Below are positions 11,676 to 24,292 of a stretch of DNA of 64,000 nucleotides, piece after piece. The notes beneath the pieces are model-generated. The model saw only the letters and a program-made list of their open reading frames with translations. It made no database searches and was not told the origin of the DNA. The position numbers and the translations under genes were made by a program. How positions within the stretch are numbered: position 1 is the first letter of the stretch; every line of letters begins with the position of its first letter. The DNA comes from Ceratodon purpureus (taxonomy: Eukaryota; Streptophyta; Bryopsida; Pseudoditrichales; Ditrichaceae): NCBI GenBank assembly GCA_014871385.1, contig CM026425.1, positions 9,153,243 to 9,217,242 of the forward strand, read 5' to 3'.

Positions 11676-14248
11676 ATGCCTCCGCATGCGACGTCGAATT
11701 TTGGAGGGATGCCGGGGAAGGTGATGAAGAGTATGCCGCCGGTGACGCCGCCCAGAGAGGATTCATCTGAGGCGGCGGGAACTGGGGCTAAGAGAGCGGC
11801 ATGGAAATCGTCTCGGAAGAGCTCATCGAAGGTGATGCCCAAGGAGCCGTCACCGAAGCAAGCTGCTTCGGCGGATTTGAAGACGTTACGGAAGTCCAAG
11901 TCTGGTGCGTTGATTCCCACTAAGGAGCCGCTCAAGTCGTGTCTGAAGAAGCCCTCCGATGGCTCGCAGAAGCTCTCGGTGGCGTCGTCGCCGCCGCTCT
12001 CGCATCGTAGCGAGTGTACGCAGTTGTCAATGCGCAGCGAGTTCACGGAGAGTGTGTTCGAGCACAGTGAGCTCCACGACGGCGACGGCGAGTGCACCCC
12101 GGGCACGCCCAAGAGCGTCGAATTCGCGTCCCAGCACCAGGAAATTGCGCCGACGTGGTCCACGACACCAAGCGTCGCCGATGAGGTGCTGGATGGTGAG
12201 CACCCGTCTGCCGAGCACGAGCCTGTTGTCGCCGCCCCACGGCGTCGGGAGATTCCCGTAGCGTTCCTGGAGGCTTTTTCCCGCGACGAGGACTCTGTCG
12301 CCGACAGCCCCCACATGGGCCCCTACCTGATCAAGCTCGCCAAATCCCATGCCTCGGGGGAAAATCCTGTAAAAGCCTTGGAGTATTGCATTCGCGCCGT
12401 AAAATTTTACGAGCGACACTCGCAACGGGAGAATGTGCTCGACTTAGTGATCAGTTTGCACATCCTCGCCGCCCTACATTGCCATCTCGGGCAATACGAA
12501 GACGCCGTGACGCTCCTCCAGCGCTCGCTCACCATCCCCGACCTTGAAAATGGCGGCGAGGAGCATGCGCTGGCCTCTTTCAGCGGCCACATGCAGCTGG
12601 GCGACACCTTGAACGTAGTGGGCAAATTAGCACCAAGCCTGCAATCCTACCACCGAGCTCTCGACATTCAGAAATCCATTCTCGGAGAGTTTGACAGCCG
12701 CGTTGCCGAGACTTGTACCTACATTGCTGAAGCACATGTACAGGTTAGACACCCACATTTCTCCTTCGATGTCCATTGTCGTGCCATTTCATAATTCACC
12801 TCCATGCAATAACTCGGAACCCGGATTGCAGGCATTGGAATTTGCTGAAGCGAGGGAGCTTTGCGAGCACGCGTTAGTGATCCACACCGAGCATTGTGAA
12901 CCTGGGTCGGTTGACGAAGCTGCAGACCATCGCCTCCTGGCAATCATCTACAGCGCGCAAGGCGAGCATAGCAAAGCATTGGACTCGTTGGTGTATGCGA
13001 ATGATATCTACGTCAACTTCGATCTGCAGGTAGTACCCACTCTGTCTTAACAATCATGAAATTAGGGCTGCAAACAGGGATTCCGAATTGAAGATCTGAA
13101 CGTTGGCTGTTGTGGCAGCTTGATGTGGCCACTGGGAACCAGAGTATTGGCGACGAACTCCTGGCACTTGGACGGGACTCCGAAGCCTTGCAATGTTTCG
13201 GGAAATGTGTGGGTGACTTCAAGATGCTGAAAGGTGAGCACGACGCTCTTGTGGCGTCAGCGCACACAAGCCTTGCGGATCTTTTCCTTCGCACAAATAA
13301 TCCCAGAGAGGCCAAGGTCCACTGCCAGAATGCGCTTCAAATTTACGCCAAAAAGGGAGTGGGTCACGTTCCTAGTGATGTGGCTTTCGGGTTGGTGAAC
13401 ATTGCAAGCATTCTTGAGCAGTTGAACGAGAAAGAGACGGCTCTTCTTCTACTTCAGCGGGCCTACAACATCCAAGACAGGATTCCAGGTTCCGAACGCC
13501 TGCTGCCTCTCAGTTTTGTGGTTTCGCAAACTGTTGGATGAGTGAGAAGTGACAGGATCATTGCAGAAGTTCTTATTCGTGACGGGTGTTCGTTGTTTGT
13601 GTGAGCAGGTCAGCAATCGACATTAGCAGGACTAGAGGCTCAGATTGGGATTCTTCAAAACATGCTGAGGCAGTTCAAGCTGGCCTTGCAATCTTTCGAA
13701 AATGCTGTTGCGAAAATGAAGAGTGGGACACTCAGGAACTCCCCTCTGTTGGGGCTGGTGATAAACCAGATGGGCATTACTGCCATAGAGCTCGGTGATA
13801 TACCACAAGCAGCGTGTTATTTCGAGGAAGCCAAATCTGTTATGGAGAGTACTGCTGGGCCACAACATCTGGATACACTAGATGTGTGCAATAATCTTGC
13901 TTGCACCTACGCCAACCTTGGACGGTATGATATTCCACCCCAGTTCTTTTCTCAACTTTTTCATGGAACCGATTTTGGATTTTGTTCTGATGAGGAGGAT
14001 TTTTGAATTGCCTGGGGATAACAATTAGTGGGAGACGAATCTGCAGGACTGAGGAAGCTCGGGAGCTGCTGGAGGAAGTGGTGAGAATGAAGGAGGAGAA
14101 GCTCGGCGCAGTGCATCCAGATGTTGGCGAAGACCGGGCACGCCTTCAAGTATTGCTCTCTGAGGGGCAGACGACGACGTACAAAAGGTCACGTAAGCTT
14201 GTAGAAATGCTCACGTCCGCGAGGAAAGCTTTCCACACGTCGAAGTAA
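11676..14248 (+). CDS. Kinesin light chain-related TPR protein (KLCR-like), 5 exons
   Basis: The predicted protein has 717 residues. Exons: 11676-12743, 12832-13029, 13119-13488, 13609-13924 and 14047-14248; every junction is GT-AG and keeps frame. Residues 1-200 are a Ser/Pro/Lys-rich, probably disordered leader. From about residue 208 (MGPYLIKLAKSHASG) to ~690 the protein is a run of ~42-residue tetratricopeptide repeats of the kinesin-light-chain type, with helix pairs such as LGQYEDAVTLLQRSL and LNVVGKLAPSLQSYHRAL. It lacks the heptad region that binds the kinesin heavy chain in animals. Plant relatives (KLCR/CMU proteins) bind microtubules and steady cellulose synthase tracks, so a cytosolic scaffold role at microtubules is likely by family. 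The ATG is the first in frame after the leader. It converges with the ABC transporter gene. Confidence 0.9.
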
Positions 14249-14710
14249 GCGTTTCTGTAAAGTAGACGACAGATTGTACATCGTAATCTCAGGCGCCTCA
14301 AGTTGTACATAGACGCTGAAACACTAGAGATTTTGTAATGTAGTTTGGTGCTGGCACGATCGCTCATTCTAAGCCAGATTTCTGAGTCAACAAATCTTAT
14401 GCACATACGAAAATCAACGCAATTGAGTTGTGCCTTGTAAAACTCAGAAAATGTTTTCTATTATCTTCCTTTGAAAATTACCCTTCCAGATTTGAGAGTT
14501 GAATTCATATTACAGAATGTATGATAAATAACCTGAAGGGCTTTGCTCAATTTGTGACAATACTATCTGTGATTGTACACTACATCAGTATACATGTCTC
14601 ATGACTAAAGCTGAAGATTAACTATGGCCGTGATGACTACTATACAACAAATGGGGTTGCTATGATTCTTCCTCACCTACCATGCTACAACCCTACTACT
14701 CATGAATTGA
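14249..14710. other. Convergent intergenic region (shared 3' ends)
   Basis: These 462 bases separate the stop codons of two convergent genes and must hold both 3' UTRs and polyadenylation sites. No other gene is visible. Overlapping transcripts are possible at this spacing. Confidence 0.5.
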
Positions 14711-17573
14711 TTACTTGTCATGCCCCTTTATCCGGTTCAAGAAAAAGTATGCCATGAGTCTATATCCAACAAGCATTATGGCCAAAGCCATCGCAGACAG
14801 GCCCAACTTGTCAAGCCCCACGTTGGCCACCGCGGGATAGTCCACAACTCTGCACAGTCCTGAGGGATTTGTAGCGCAAGGATATGTCTGATCCGTAGAG
14901 TACTGCGCAGCAAGCTGGAGCTTATAGCTGAAGTAACTCACCGAAAGATACTTTATCCAACGAATCCAAACGGGAGTGTTCTGGATGTAATAACCCCCAG
15001 CCAACAAGAGGGTGAGCATGATCACCGACGCCAGAGTCGTTGCTTTTTTCACATCCATCAGAGCCGCCCCCAACGTTAACCCAAGCCCCTGCACACACCA
15101 ATCCGGGTACAGAGTCAATTCACATTCCATTGTTCTTGATTCATAAGATGATGGATTATTATCAAAAACATAGGTGGGAATGATTGTAAGAGGATATGCG
15201 GGCGAAGGTACATACCTGGGATACAAGCACGGTGTAAAGAATGACCAGCAAAGTGAGGAGGAAGCCGACGAAAGTGGGCTTTAATCCACCCATCCAGTAG
15301 ACGATGGTAACGAAGATGGTGGGCAGAATGAGCTCCAGAGGCAGATCCGCCACCGTTCGCGCCATGAAGTAGGCGCTCAGTCGGTACATGCCCGAAGCTC
15401 TCTCCTTGATTAGCATAGCACGTTCTTGTGGGAAGGTGAAGATGGCAGAGAAGACAGGGAAGAAGCCCCAGAATGTGGTGAAGAAAAACAGCAGCCCCAC
15501 CTGTCATTCCGATTGCTGTGAATTAGTCCATATTCTAGTATTGATCAATTGTAAATGAAATCATACTAAGAAATTCAGTGGAATGGACTAACACTTATAA
15601 TTGGTTCTCACCTGATCTTGCACTTGTGAGACGGACGACTTCCACCACAACAAGCCGGCAATGATAGAGATGGCGATGACCTGCCCTATTTTCAAAGGCG
15701 AATATGCTTCGTGACGGCGCTCCTTCCATCCTCGTTCCAATAACACGTTAAACTGCCCTCCCCATGAAGTTGACCACTTCTGCGTCGCTGCTGCCATTGT
15801 TTCAACACGAGAAACAGGAATTATGTAAGAGAATGTCATTGAAATCATTACCCAAGAATAGAAAAGAGACATTCAAACCACATTCGAAGAATTCCATCCC
15901 GAGGTTTCATTCTTTGTCAGCTCTATCGAAGTGTCTCACAGAAAAATAAGTTATGCAAGTCACAATGATTGGCTCAATTAACATAATTTTAAAACAGGTT
16001 TTATAAACCCCATACCTTTGTCATGTGAATTTATTGCAGAGGCAGGAGTGTTGGCCACTTCAGAGTCTACTTTGTCCGCCAAGGTAGTCTTGTAAGCCTC
16101 GATCAATTTCAATCGCATCGCTTTAGGGTCGTCATTCTGTTTCACCAACTTCCGATTCCCTTCCACTCCAATCTTACCTCCCTCGCCCTCAATTAGCTTG
16201 TCAGGCGTCACTCCTACAAACATCAGTCAACACAAGAGAATGCGAATTAGGCAGCTGTCAACTTCAATCAAATCCATTGCATTCACAGATTTTCGAAAGA
16301 ACTAATTTCGGGGCTCAATTTCAGAAAACCAACTTCGATGAAAAGCGCGACGTACCATTGGCAAGATCAAGGAGAAAATCCGCGGGATTCATTGGAAACG
16401 GAGGCGAGAACTGAACGGACTCGAAGTATTTCATCGCTTCGTGCGCGTCGCCGTAGTAAAGCAAGTGACCTTCAGAAAGAAGAATCATCTTATCGAACAT
16501 GTGGTACACTGTACTGGAAGGCTGATGAATCGTGGTGACGATGGTCTTCCCACTGTTTGCCAAATCCTGCAATGTCTTAATTATCCTCAACGCTGTTGTG
16601 GAGTCCAACCCCGACGTCGGCTCATCCAAGAAGAGAAGGCTGGGATCCACGAGCATCTCATGGCCAATACTTACACGCTTCCGCTCTCCTCCAGACACTC
16701 CTCGCTTGAATGGCCCCCCAATAATCGTGTCCTTGCATCTCTCCAATCCAAGCTCTATAATAATGGCCTCTGCCCGCTTCACCTGAAGATCAGAACACAG
16801 AAAATCTTGTAAGCCAAATTCTAAATCCAAATCCCGAAGTACGATTCAACATGTACAAACAAAACCCAAAACGTATTACATCTTCACCTTCAAAACTATG
16901 ACAAGACGTGAGCATTGTGAGGCAATTTACCTTATCCTCACGCGTGTATGTATCCGGTAACCGCAACCTGGCGGCGTAAACGAGGGTCTCCTTCACGGTC
17001 AGATTCGCAAACAGGACATCGTCCTGGGTGACGAACCCCGTGCGCCTCTTGATGAATTTGGAGTGCGGTTCATCATTGTAGAGCACCGTGCCTTCCACTT
17101 TGTCGCTCTTGAGGCGACTCCCGAGAACCTTGAGAAGGGTCGTTTTCCCGCTGCCAGATGGCCCCAACATGACGAGCATCTCCCCTGGGCGCACCACTCC
17201 CGAGACGCCATGCAGAATTTCCTTTGTCTTCGCCTTGGGCGTCTTCAAGTTGGACTTGAACTTTTTCAAGTTAAGCCATTGTTTTGGCTGCTTCAACTCG
17301 ACGCTGTAGACAATATTGGAAAACTGCAACCAACACAATCAACATAGGATAATCAGTCGCCATTAACAAACCTGTCAATGCTTGTCCTCCAGAAATAGCA
17401 AGGAAAACAGAATTCCGAAAATTTTCGAGTCATTCTACCTTCAATGTTATGGGCACGGATGGTAGATGAACAGGTGCGTCAAGGGCGTTTGCATCCGGAG
17501 GTGCGCCTTTCAGTGCATGAACTCCGACTTCCAAGTCCGGTGGACCGTCGTCCGTGCTCATACGAGGACCCAT
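14711..17573 (-). CDS. ABCG (WBC) half-size ABC transporter, 7 exons
   Basis: The predicted protein has 664 residues, the usual length for a plant ABCG half transporter. Exons in coding order: 17573-17439, 17323-16931, 16782-16356, 16213-16016, 15790-15612, 15500-15216 and 15088-14711; all introns are GT-AG and in frame. The nucleotide-binding domain comes first, as in all ABCG proteins: Walker [10 protein letters not shown] (residues ~99-107), signature VSGGERKR (~205-212), Walker [14 protein letters not shown] (~225-237) and switch His in TTIHQPS (~262). The membrane domain follows from ~residue 405, starting near [17 protein letters not shown], with further hydrophobic helices to the C terminus. 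It must dimerise to work. Plant relatives export lipids, cutin precursors, hormones or terpenoids; the substrate cannot be told here. It is closest in style to the ABCG14/21/22/25 group, a tentative placement. Confidence 0.95.
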
Positions 17574-19318
17574 TAATGACGGAGACGTTGATATCTGCCG
17601 CTTTGGAAAGGTCCAACAGCAAACTGTGATGGAATCCTAAGCTGATAAATCGGTCAGGACTGCGACAAGCTGATTTAGTATACTTCGTGCCAAGAAGCTA
17701 ATCACTAAGAACCCCGGAGGATAAGGCCCTGCTCGATTGATGTTCTTGCAAGTGCTGAAACTACAAGAATATGAAAGCCACCAGTTGTCCAGATGTTATC
17801 GATTCCAATCCAATACAGGAAGCCAATTCGATAACCTTAAGGCTTGGTGACGCCGCGAAACAGAAATCTCAAAGCAAAAAAATCCTCGGCAATACTGTTC
17901 CGCCCGGATGATCGATATTGCCAGCAAAAAACCTGGCTAAAGAAAACGGTTGGTGGACGTCTTCAATCACAAAACTAAAACCGAACAAGATGGGTGGTCG
18001 TCTCCAGTCACGCAACTGCTACCATTGATCAAATGCCTTCATGCAACCATGCAGAGAGTTCAAGTCCAGCACTCCAAGTGCAGCTCCAGACCAGTCCACG
18101 TCGCAGCGCAGCCTCAAGTCCAGAACGTCAGCCCAACACACTTGGCACTCACGGTCCCAAAAACTATAACTTCACAACACCAATCCCCGGTCTTTTAATA
18201 CACCATCCCTTTCCCCTATCCACCGCCCACACCCCGCCACCTACAAAACCAACCGTCCACCAGGAACCACCACACGAAAGGTCAACTCCACCACTTCCCC
18301 TCAATTCCCCCCAATTCTCCTGACGCTCATCGACTCCCCACACTCGCCGCTTTCCAACTCTCTGGCACCTTCGCGCGCCACCACTCCATCCAAAACCAAA
18401 ACCAAAACCGAAAACCAACCCCCAATCCCCATGCAGAAGAAAAAAGTTACTCTCCCCGGCACCCAATCCCCTCCCAAACTAACCCCGTCGGCGCAATCCA
18501 AAACGTCAATCCATCCTCCCTCATCGACGTCGCGCACGACAGATCCTGCCAACACCACCAGCCACAGAATATGTCAAAAATAACTAAAATTGAATAACTA
18601 CACTCCCCGGGAAACCGTTATTGAATTCAGGTACACTACTCCGTAACTCCGCTGCACAGAAAGCTGCCCACCTGTCCTGCTCTCCCATCTCACGACCTCA
18701 CCTCACCTCGCCATCATCTCAGGCTTCTAGACGGCCTGCAAAGCAAGCTTAGGTGCCTCCGAAGGTTCCTGCAGTTATGGCGAGTGAGAAATCCTGGAGC
18801 TTGTTGGGAAAAGCAGAAAGGGGAGCATGAGATTAGTTGTGGGAGTAAGTAAGAGGGAACTCCGAGTAATTTTGTGAGCCTGGGTGCCCATGTGGCCAGC
18901 GGAGGCGTGGGTGTGCTGGAGAGGATAATGCTTGGGGTGTGTGGGGGTGTGGGAGGGTGCATGTGGGTCGTCTTGTTCCTTTCCCTTGCGACGGACAGCT
19001 TAACCGCCTTTTGCGCCTCTCGGCCCTTGCCATTTGGCACCGTGGCTCCTTTGCATGGGCTGGCTGGAGGGGCCTGCTTGCCTTGTCAGCTGGTTTCTTT
19101 GCTTTGTGAATGGAATCGTTTGTGTTTTAACTTAGTTTGGAGTTTTTGTTCGGCGTGTTGTTTCTATTGGGGCTGTGGGATTTCTAGAATCTGGGTACGG
19201 TGTTACTGAACTCTTTTTATGTTGGGTGTACCCTTAAGCTCTTTTTATATTGGATATAACCCTTGCGCTTGGAAAGGAAGAGCCCCTGCTCAGAGGGGCT
19301 CATGGGCTGGGAGGGTGC
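17574..19318 (-). promoter_or_regulatory. Upstream region of the ABCG gene
   Basis: No protein-coding signal. 18050-18560 is unusually rich in C and A on the plus strand (so G/T on the transporter's sense strand). No specific motif or transcription start could be fixed. Confidence 0.3.
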
Positions 19319-20147
19319 CTGAGAGCATCCTCCGTCCTGAGAGTTTGGCTCCCTCCATCGGCAATTGGCAGGTGCAGGGTCCTGTGGCGTGGGCCAACGC
19401 CCTCTCTATGCCTCCCGTCACTATGTGTTTCTGGCCAAAAGACCTCCCGATCTCTGCAAATTTTCTTCTTTTTGCCGTGAGCGAAAGTCCTCCTACTAAG
19501 AATCCTGACATGCTAAGAGCATCCTCAGTCGTCAGAGTTTTGCTCCCTCTATCGGCAAAAAATGGGCGCATGAGTTTGTGGCGGGGGCCAATGCCCTCTC
19601 TATACCTCCCGTCATTGTGGGGGTCTCGCCAAAAAACCTCCCGCTCTCTGCAAATTTTCCTCATTTGCCGTGAGGGAAAATCCTCCCGCTAGCAGTCCTG
19701 ACTGCTGCCAGCGATGCTAATTACAACAGATCCAAGATCTTAGAACCCACATGTAATCATGTGAACCGAAGCAAACCACGACAAGGGGGCCACATGTGTA
19801 GAGGGAATCGAAGCCGAGACCCTTTCCCGAGAGCCCACTAGGTACGCAACCCGACAATTCTTCCCGGTATTCAGGCCAGGGCCCGTCAAGCTCCGTTAGA
19901 GGGAGCTAATGACGGGTTTCGACTAAGGATGCCATAAATACATCCATATATCCGAGGTCTTAGAGCCCACAGATAATAATGTGGACCGATGCGAACTAGC
20001 CACATGTGTAGAGAGAATCAAACATGGGACTCTTTTCTAGGAGCCCACTAGATGCACAACTTGGTATATCCTCCCAGTACTCAGCCAAGGCCCGGCAAGC
20101 TCCGTTGGAGGGAGCTGATGGCGAGACTGGACTAACGATGCTCTAAG
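19319..20147. repeat. Compound element with two internal tandem duplications
   Basis: The ends are imperfect inverted repeats: CCTGAGAGCATCCTCCGTC at the left, and CCTTAGAGCATCGTTAGTC read in from the right. Inside, a ~190-bp unit (GAGCATCCTC...CTCTGCAAATTTTC) occurs at about 19321-19505 and 19517-19700. A second ~200-bp unit (TTAGA[A/G]CCCAC...CAAGCTCCGTT[A/G]GAGGGAGCT) occurs at about 19740-19910 and 19960-20125. The GAGCATC end resembles that of many plant hAT-type MITEs. It encodes nothing. It could be a deletion derivative or two nested MITEs. Confidence 0.6.
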
Positions 20148-20849
20148 GTAAAGGGTGGTGCGAAGCTTGTCCTGAGTTGAAGGGCAACGTCCGTGCCCGG
20201 AGCCCCGATTGGCAAGCACTCTTTCAGTGTAACCTTGAGTCATTCGAGTCAAAATGGTCTTGGCTATGCTGCCTGGGTTTTATCGCGGGGCTAGGTTTTC
20301 ACTTGAAAACACGGTAGAAGTCGTAGAAACGAAGAACGCCACATGAGGTTTGTTTGGCAAAATGGAGAAATTCTCCAAAGGGGGTTAGTTAGGAAAGGCA
20401 TACTAGAGGTGTAAGAGTGTGTGACACACTGTTCCTCGTAATATAGCAGAACTTTTTATTTTAACATAACTTCATTTATGGAAATGAGTGATAACGCGAA
20501 TTAGCATGTCAAGTCTTGTGATTGGACAAATTTTTCTCACCTCTCCCCATTGCGCAGTTGCCAATGTTATTGATGATTTCTTATCAAGGGCCTCACTTTG
20601 CCTTTCTTATAAGGGCATATTGCCTTGTGATCAAGAATTGATATTATTATACATTCCGAATTGATATATCCAAAACCAATATATCTTGAACTTATATATA
20701 TTGAACTTTTATACCATGTCCTATATTACGGTATTATTGTTTTATATAACACTACTGAGTTAGTGTATGGCCCTTTATATCTATTAATATATTGTTTTAT
20801 TGATATTCTAAAAATAAGTCATAACATAATATAGATTAGAAGTTTTACC
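20148..20849. other. Spacer, nothing recognised
   Basis: No convincing coding or RNA signal. It becomes strongly AT-rich after 20630. Confidence 0.4.
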
Positions 20850-20852
20850 TTA

Positions 20853-21591
20853 GGGTGTAAGCATGGTAAAGTGGACCAAAAAAGTGCGTAACTATTTGTC
20901 AGTTTCAGCTCTTTTGCAAAAATTGCACAAAAGTGACGGAAAGATGTAATTGAAGTCAATTATTTTTGCTAATATGGATTTCTCAACTTGTTTTTCTACA
21001 ACTTGGAAAAGTTTCGTGCAAAGTAGACACTTTAAAGTTATTGTATGAAGGCTTTAAATCCAAGCAAAGTGAATGCAGTCATTTGGAAAAGTGAACATAA
21101 CGGTTTAGGGTTTTGTCCGAATCACTTTTAATTTCGCGGTGCCCTCTATATATTTAAGAGGTATTCTAAAATAGTCAATTCATATACTCATTAATTGGTT
21201 TAGCGTTCCAAAAGTACCGCAAGGATGTTATTTAAGGGGTCACTTCCGCGGTACTTTTTGTCACTTTTTTTTCACCAAACATTGTTTTTTAAATTGAAAA
21301 AAACATCCTCTAAAGACAACAGAGGCCACCAGATGAAGAAATCAAGACTTTGGAAAAGTTCATTTTCATGATTTACAACTAGTGGTCAAATTTAGTTTCA
21401 ATTCAAGATGTTTTTTTTATGAAGATGTGTGTAAGATACCTTGCGACACCCTAAAAAGTGACTAAAATGCTCAAAAACTACACCAAAATGCTCAAAATCA
21501 GCTTTGAGCTTTAAAAAACAGCACACTTCATATTCACTTGTTAGTGGTCACATGTTGCACTTTGTGGTCCACTTTATTGTGCTTACACCCC
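20853..21591. mobile_element. PIF/Harbinger-like non-autonomous element
   Basis: A 739-bp element flanked by TTA on both sides (20850-20852 and 21592-21594). Its inverted repeats read GGGTGTAAGCATGGTAAAG from the left and GGGGTGTAAGCACAATAAAG from the right, followed by GTGGACCA in both. A TTA duplication with G-rich ends is the hallmark of PIF/Harbinger elements. It has no transposase frame, so it is a MITE-like deletion derivative. Confidence 0.75.
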
Positions 21592-21594
21592 TTA

Positions 21595-22015
21595 ATATAA
21601 ATTAGTATGTCATGTCGTTGATCTTGATGCTTTTATTCATACGATTCACATCACTAGAATTTAGAATTAGATAGTTTACTATGATTACAGAGAAAGGTAG
21701 ACTAAGTAGAATAATTTACAAAATAGTGGGTGTTCTCTTTGAGCATGTTTCCCAATTCTCTACTATATCTCTCATTGTTTTGTGTAGATTAAGGTAATAC
21801 ATCATCTAATTTATCTTGTAAATATACTAAAATGATAATACTAACGGCGAAAATAAACTGTCTTTCATTTATCTTCACAATGTCTATTCACAACACTCTT
21901 TTATCATATACATTTTTAAAAGAATTCTATAACATCTTCTTCTAACATGTTTTCTATAAAAGGATTTTAGAAGGAAAAATAAAGAAACTATGTTTTATTT
22001 TTTAAACAAATTGAA
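21595..22015. other. AT-rich spacer
   Basis: No feature recognised between the Harbinger-like element and the first copy of the RNase H/endonuclease retroelement. Confidence 0.4.
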
Positions 22016-23930
22016 TTCATTTCGTTTACACTGATTCAAAGAGAAAAAATATTATCCATCTTGATCAAGTCACACAAGCCTCTATGGTACAGTTGCTCTC
22101 AAATCGCTCACAACCAATCACAATATATAAAGTAAGAGCACATGTCAACATTGATGGTAATGAATAAGCAGATAAACTAGGAAAAGATGGTGTATATCTG
22201 TCTTATAGAAAACCTACACATTCATCCGAAAACATCCATGATACACCATACTACTACCAAAAAGAAAAATGGCCTTCCATATTTGATACTCCAGAGAAAG
22301 GCCTTTCCAGATCTTTAGAACTTTTTAATAAATATGATCAAAAAATTAACCTTCAAACAATGGATATACAAATCTCTAATATTTTCAAATGGACAAAAAA
22401 GTGCAAACATTGACAAAGAACTTTTTAGTGAATTTTAAAACAATCCTACTATCATCTGTAAATAAAAGTCATGCTTCATCAAATTCCGCATCAAACTTAC
22501 ATGGGCCATGCTTTAAAACAAAACTCCTTTGGTAGGCAAATACATCCTTCCATTTCTTATCTTATATGTAACCCATATGATCCTAATACATTGCTACATG
22601 AACTAGTAATAAACTCACACTCCGAATTTCCCACAAGTAATAAACTCACACTCTTCCTCGTTGATTTTTCAATTATCCACCTACACATTTAGGCAATGTA
22701 ATCACTTATGTTATAAAAACATATCAACACAATGTGAGAAACATTAGGAGAAATGTGGGGTCTCCAAAAGGCTTTATAAGACAGCCCGAAGGTAGGTGAA
22801 CTTGCTGCCCACGCATGCCTCTCTCAGTAATCTCATTGGTGGATATTGTGCCCGCTAACAACGTCAGGAGCTACAGTGTTGACAGCGTCATTACTGCTCG
22901 TACTGTGCAATGGGGTGACAGCAGTGGCACACGCCGTCGCTCGCAGCGATTGGCTAGACTTACGAAATTCACTGTTGGCAATACGTGGCACCATTGGTGC
23001 CAGCAGATAAAGTGCACGGGCTGGGCCAAATTTTTAGGCACGTGGGAAACCCAAAGGCCTTTTGAAGACCCCAAATTTTCCCTAGGCTACTGGTTTTATC
23101 CAAAAAATCTTGGTGCTACACACTCATACATGGAGTCACCTTCAATAATAGTCCACAAAAGGACATTGTTTTTAACTTCTTACTCCTTTGCACATGTGGA
23201 ACATAAAGATGCCATTGTAATTCTAGATTTAGATGAGATACACTTTCTGTTAAAGGACCACCTTATCAAAGTGAACCACCTACAAATATTAAATAGAATC
23301 TTACCATGCAATTCTTTGAATTCACACACTATGACGATAAATTTTCTACATAAACCTTTGAAGCAAAAATCAACATATACAGACCATTGGTTAAAATCAT
23401 TTCAGCAAGAGGTTAGAAAATAGATTCTTTAATTGTCATCACAGCTACCACTAGAGACGCTGCGTACATTTCATCAATGAAACTACATAATGAAAAATTA
23501 ATATATCTAAACCAACCATAAGAAATACTTTCAAAAAAAATTATACTATTGCCATTAAATATGCCATGTCTATCTTTCTCTACTAAAGAAGACAAAAAAA
23601 TCACCAACCTTTGAATCAAATGGAATATCTACTTTAGTTCAAACAAAAATAAAATAAAATAAAATTGAATAGCTAGAGCTACTCTATTCAATGTTAGCTA
23701 ATAGTAACATTGTCTCAAGTTACACATGACATGTGGTGGTGTGCTAGTTGACACAATTCTTTTCCCGCCTACAATTCTTCACTAAGTAGTGTTAAGCCAC
23801 ACATCCGCTCACTCGAATTCATCAAAGTTCTAACCCAAATCAAATATCTAAGATAAATACTCACCACAATCAACAAGAAGCTCATGGCTTGGCAATTGCT
23901 TGGCAAGGAAAACTAGCCTTATACCACAAA
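22016..23930 (+). mobile_element. Decayed RNase H/endonuclease non-LTR element, copy A
   Basis: Homologous to the better preserved copy at 25195-27870. It begins in the middle of the RNase H domain (QPITIYKVRAHVNIDGNE near 22115, with ADKL after a stop), continues through the linker and zinc-finger zone (TYMGHALKQNSFGRQ, LICNPYDPNTLLHE at ~22495-22610), and resumes after an inserted MITE (22745-23084) with the endonuclease domain (SVKGPPYQSEPP, QFFEFTHYDDKFS at ~23240-23345). The tail (IAIKYAMSIFL near 23550) and 3' UTR (to ~23930) match copy B. Many stops and frameshifts show it is older than copy B. Upstream domains are missing. Confidence 0.8.
22745..23084 (+). mobile_element. MITE, family A copy 2, inserted in retroelement copy A
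   Basis: A 340-bp relative of the element at 6158-6599: left end TAGGAGAAATGTGGGGTCTC, right end GAAGACCCCAAATTTTCCCTA. It shares the inner blocks TAAGACAGCCC, CTCATTGGTGGATAT, CAATGGGGTGACAGCAGTGG and CACCATTGGTGCCAGCAG. TAG occurs at both edges. It splits the zinc-finger and endonuclease parts of the retroelement. An open frame through it (22815-23423) is accidental. Confidence 0.85.
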
Positions 23931-24290
23931 GTCTTGTTTCAAATTGTTACAAATTAGATTATTGATTACTTGTGATTATAGTGTTTACTAAATTTAAAGG
24001 GGGGGGGGGTGGTTTTACACTTTTGTTCCTTTGTTTTATAGACCTAGGTTTAAGGAGGGAAGAATATAGACTTTTAATTTGCGTTTGTATCCTTTGAACA
24101 TCAAACTTCCTCTTCTTTATAGACAAATGAAGTATAGAAAAAATGAATTTTAGTCAAAATAAAATCTAGTAATAATTAAAGAAGACATAACATAACTGAA
24201 TCATAAAGGAACTTACCATTTTTAGTAATTTTTTGAAAAAAATGACTAAATATACTTAGGAATAGTATAGTGCTTAGAAATTTTACATGA
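23931..24290. other. AT-rich spacer with a G10 run
   Basis: A homopolymer of ten G lies near 24000-24009. Nothing else was recognised. Confidence 0.4.
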
Positions 24291-24292
24291 TA

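Noticed and set aside
11648-12425. Long minus-strand frames opposite the TPR gene first exon
   Set aside because: Shadow frames in GC-rich coding sequence; the plus strand has the conserved TPR protein and consistent splicing.
22815-23423. 202-codon plus-strand frame
   Set aside because: It runs across a MITE and then through the retroelement in the wrong frame; the true endonuclease homology is in another frame.
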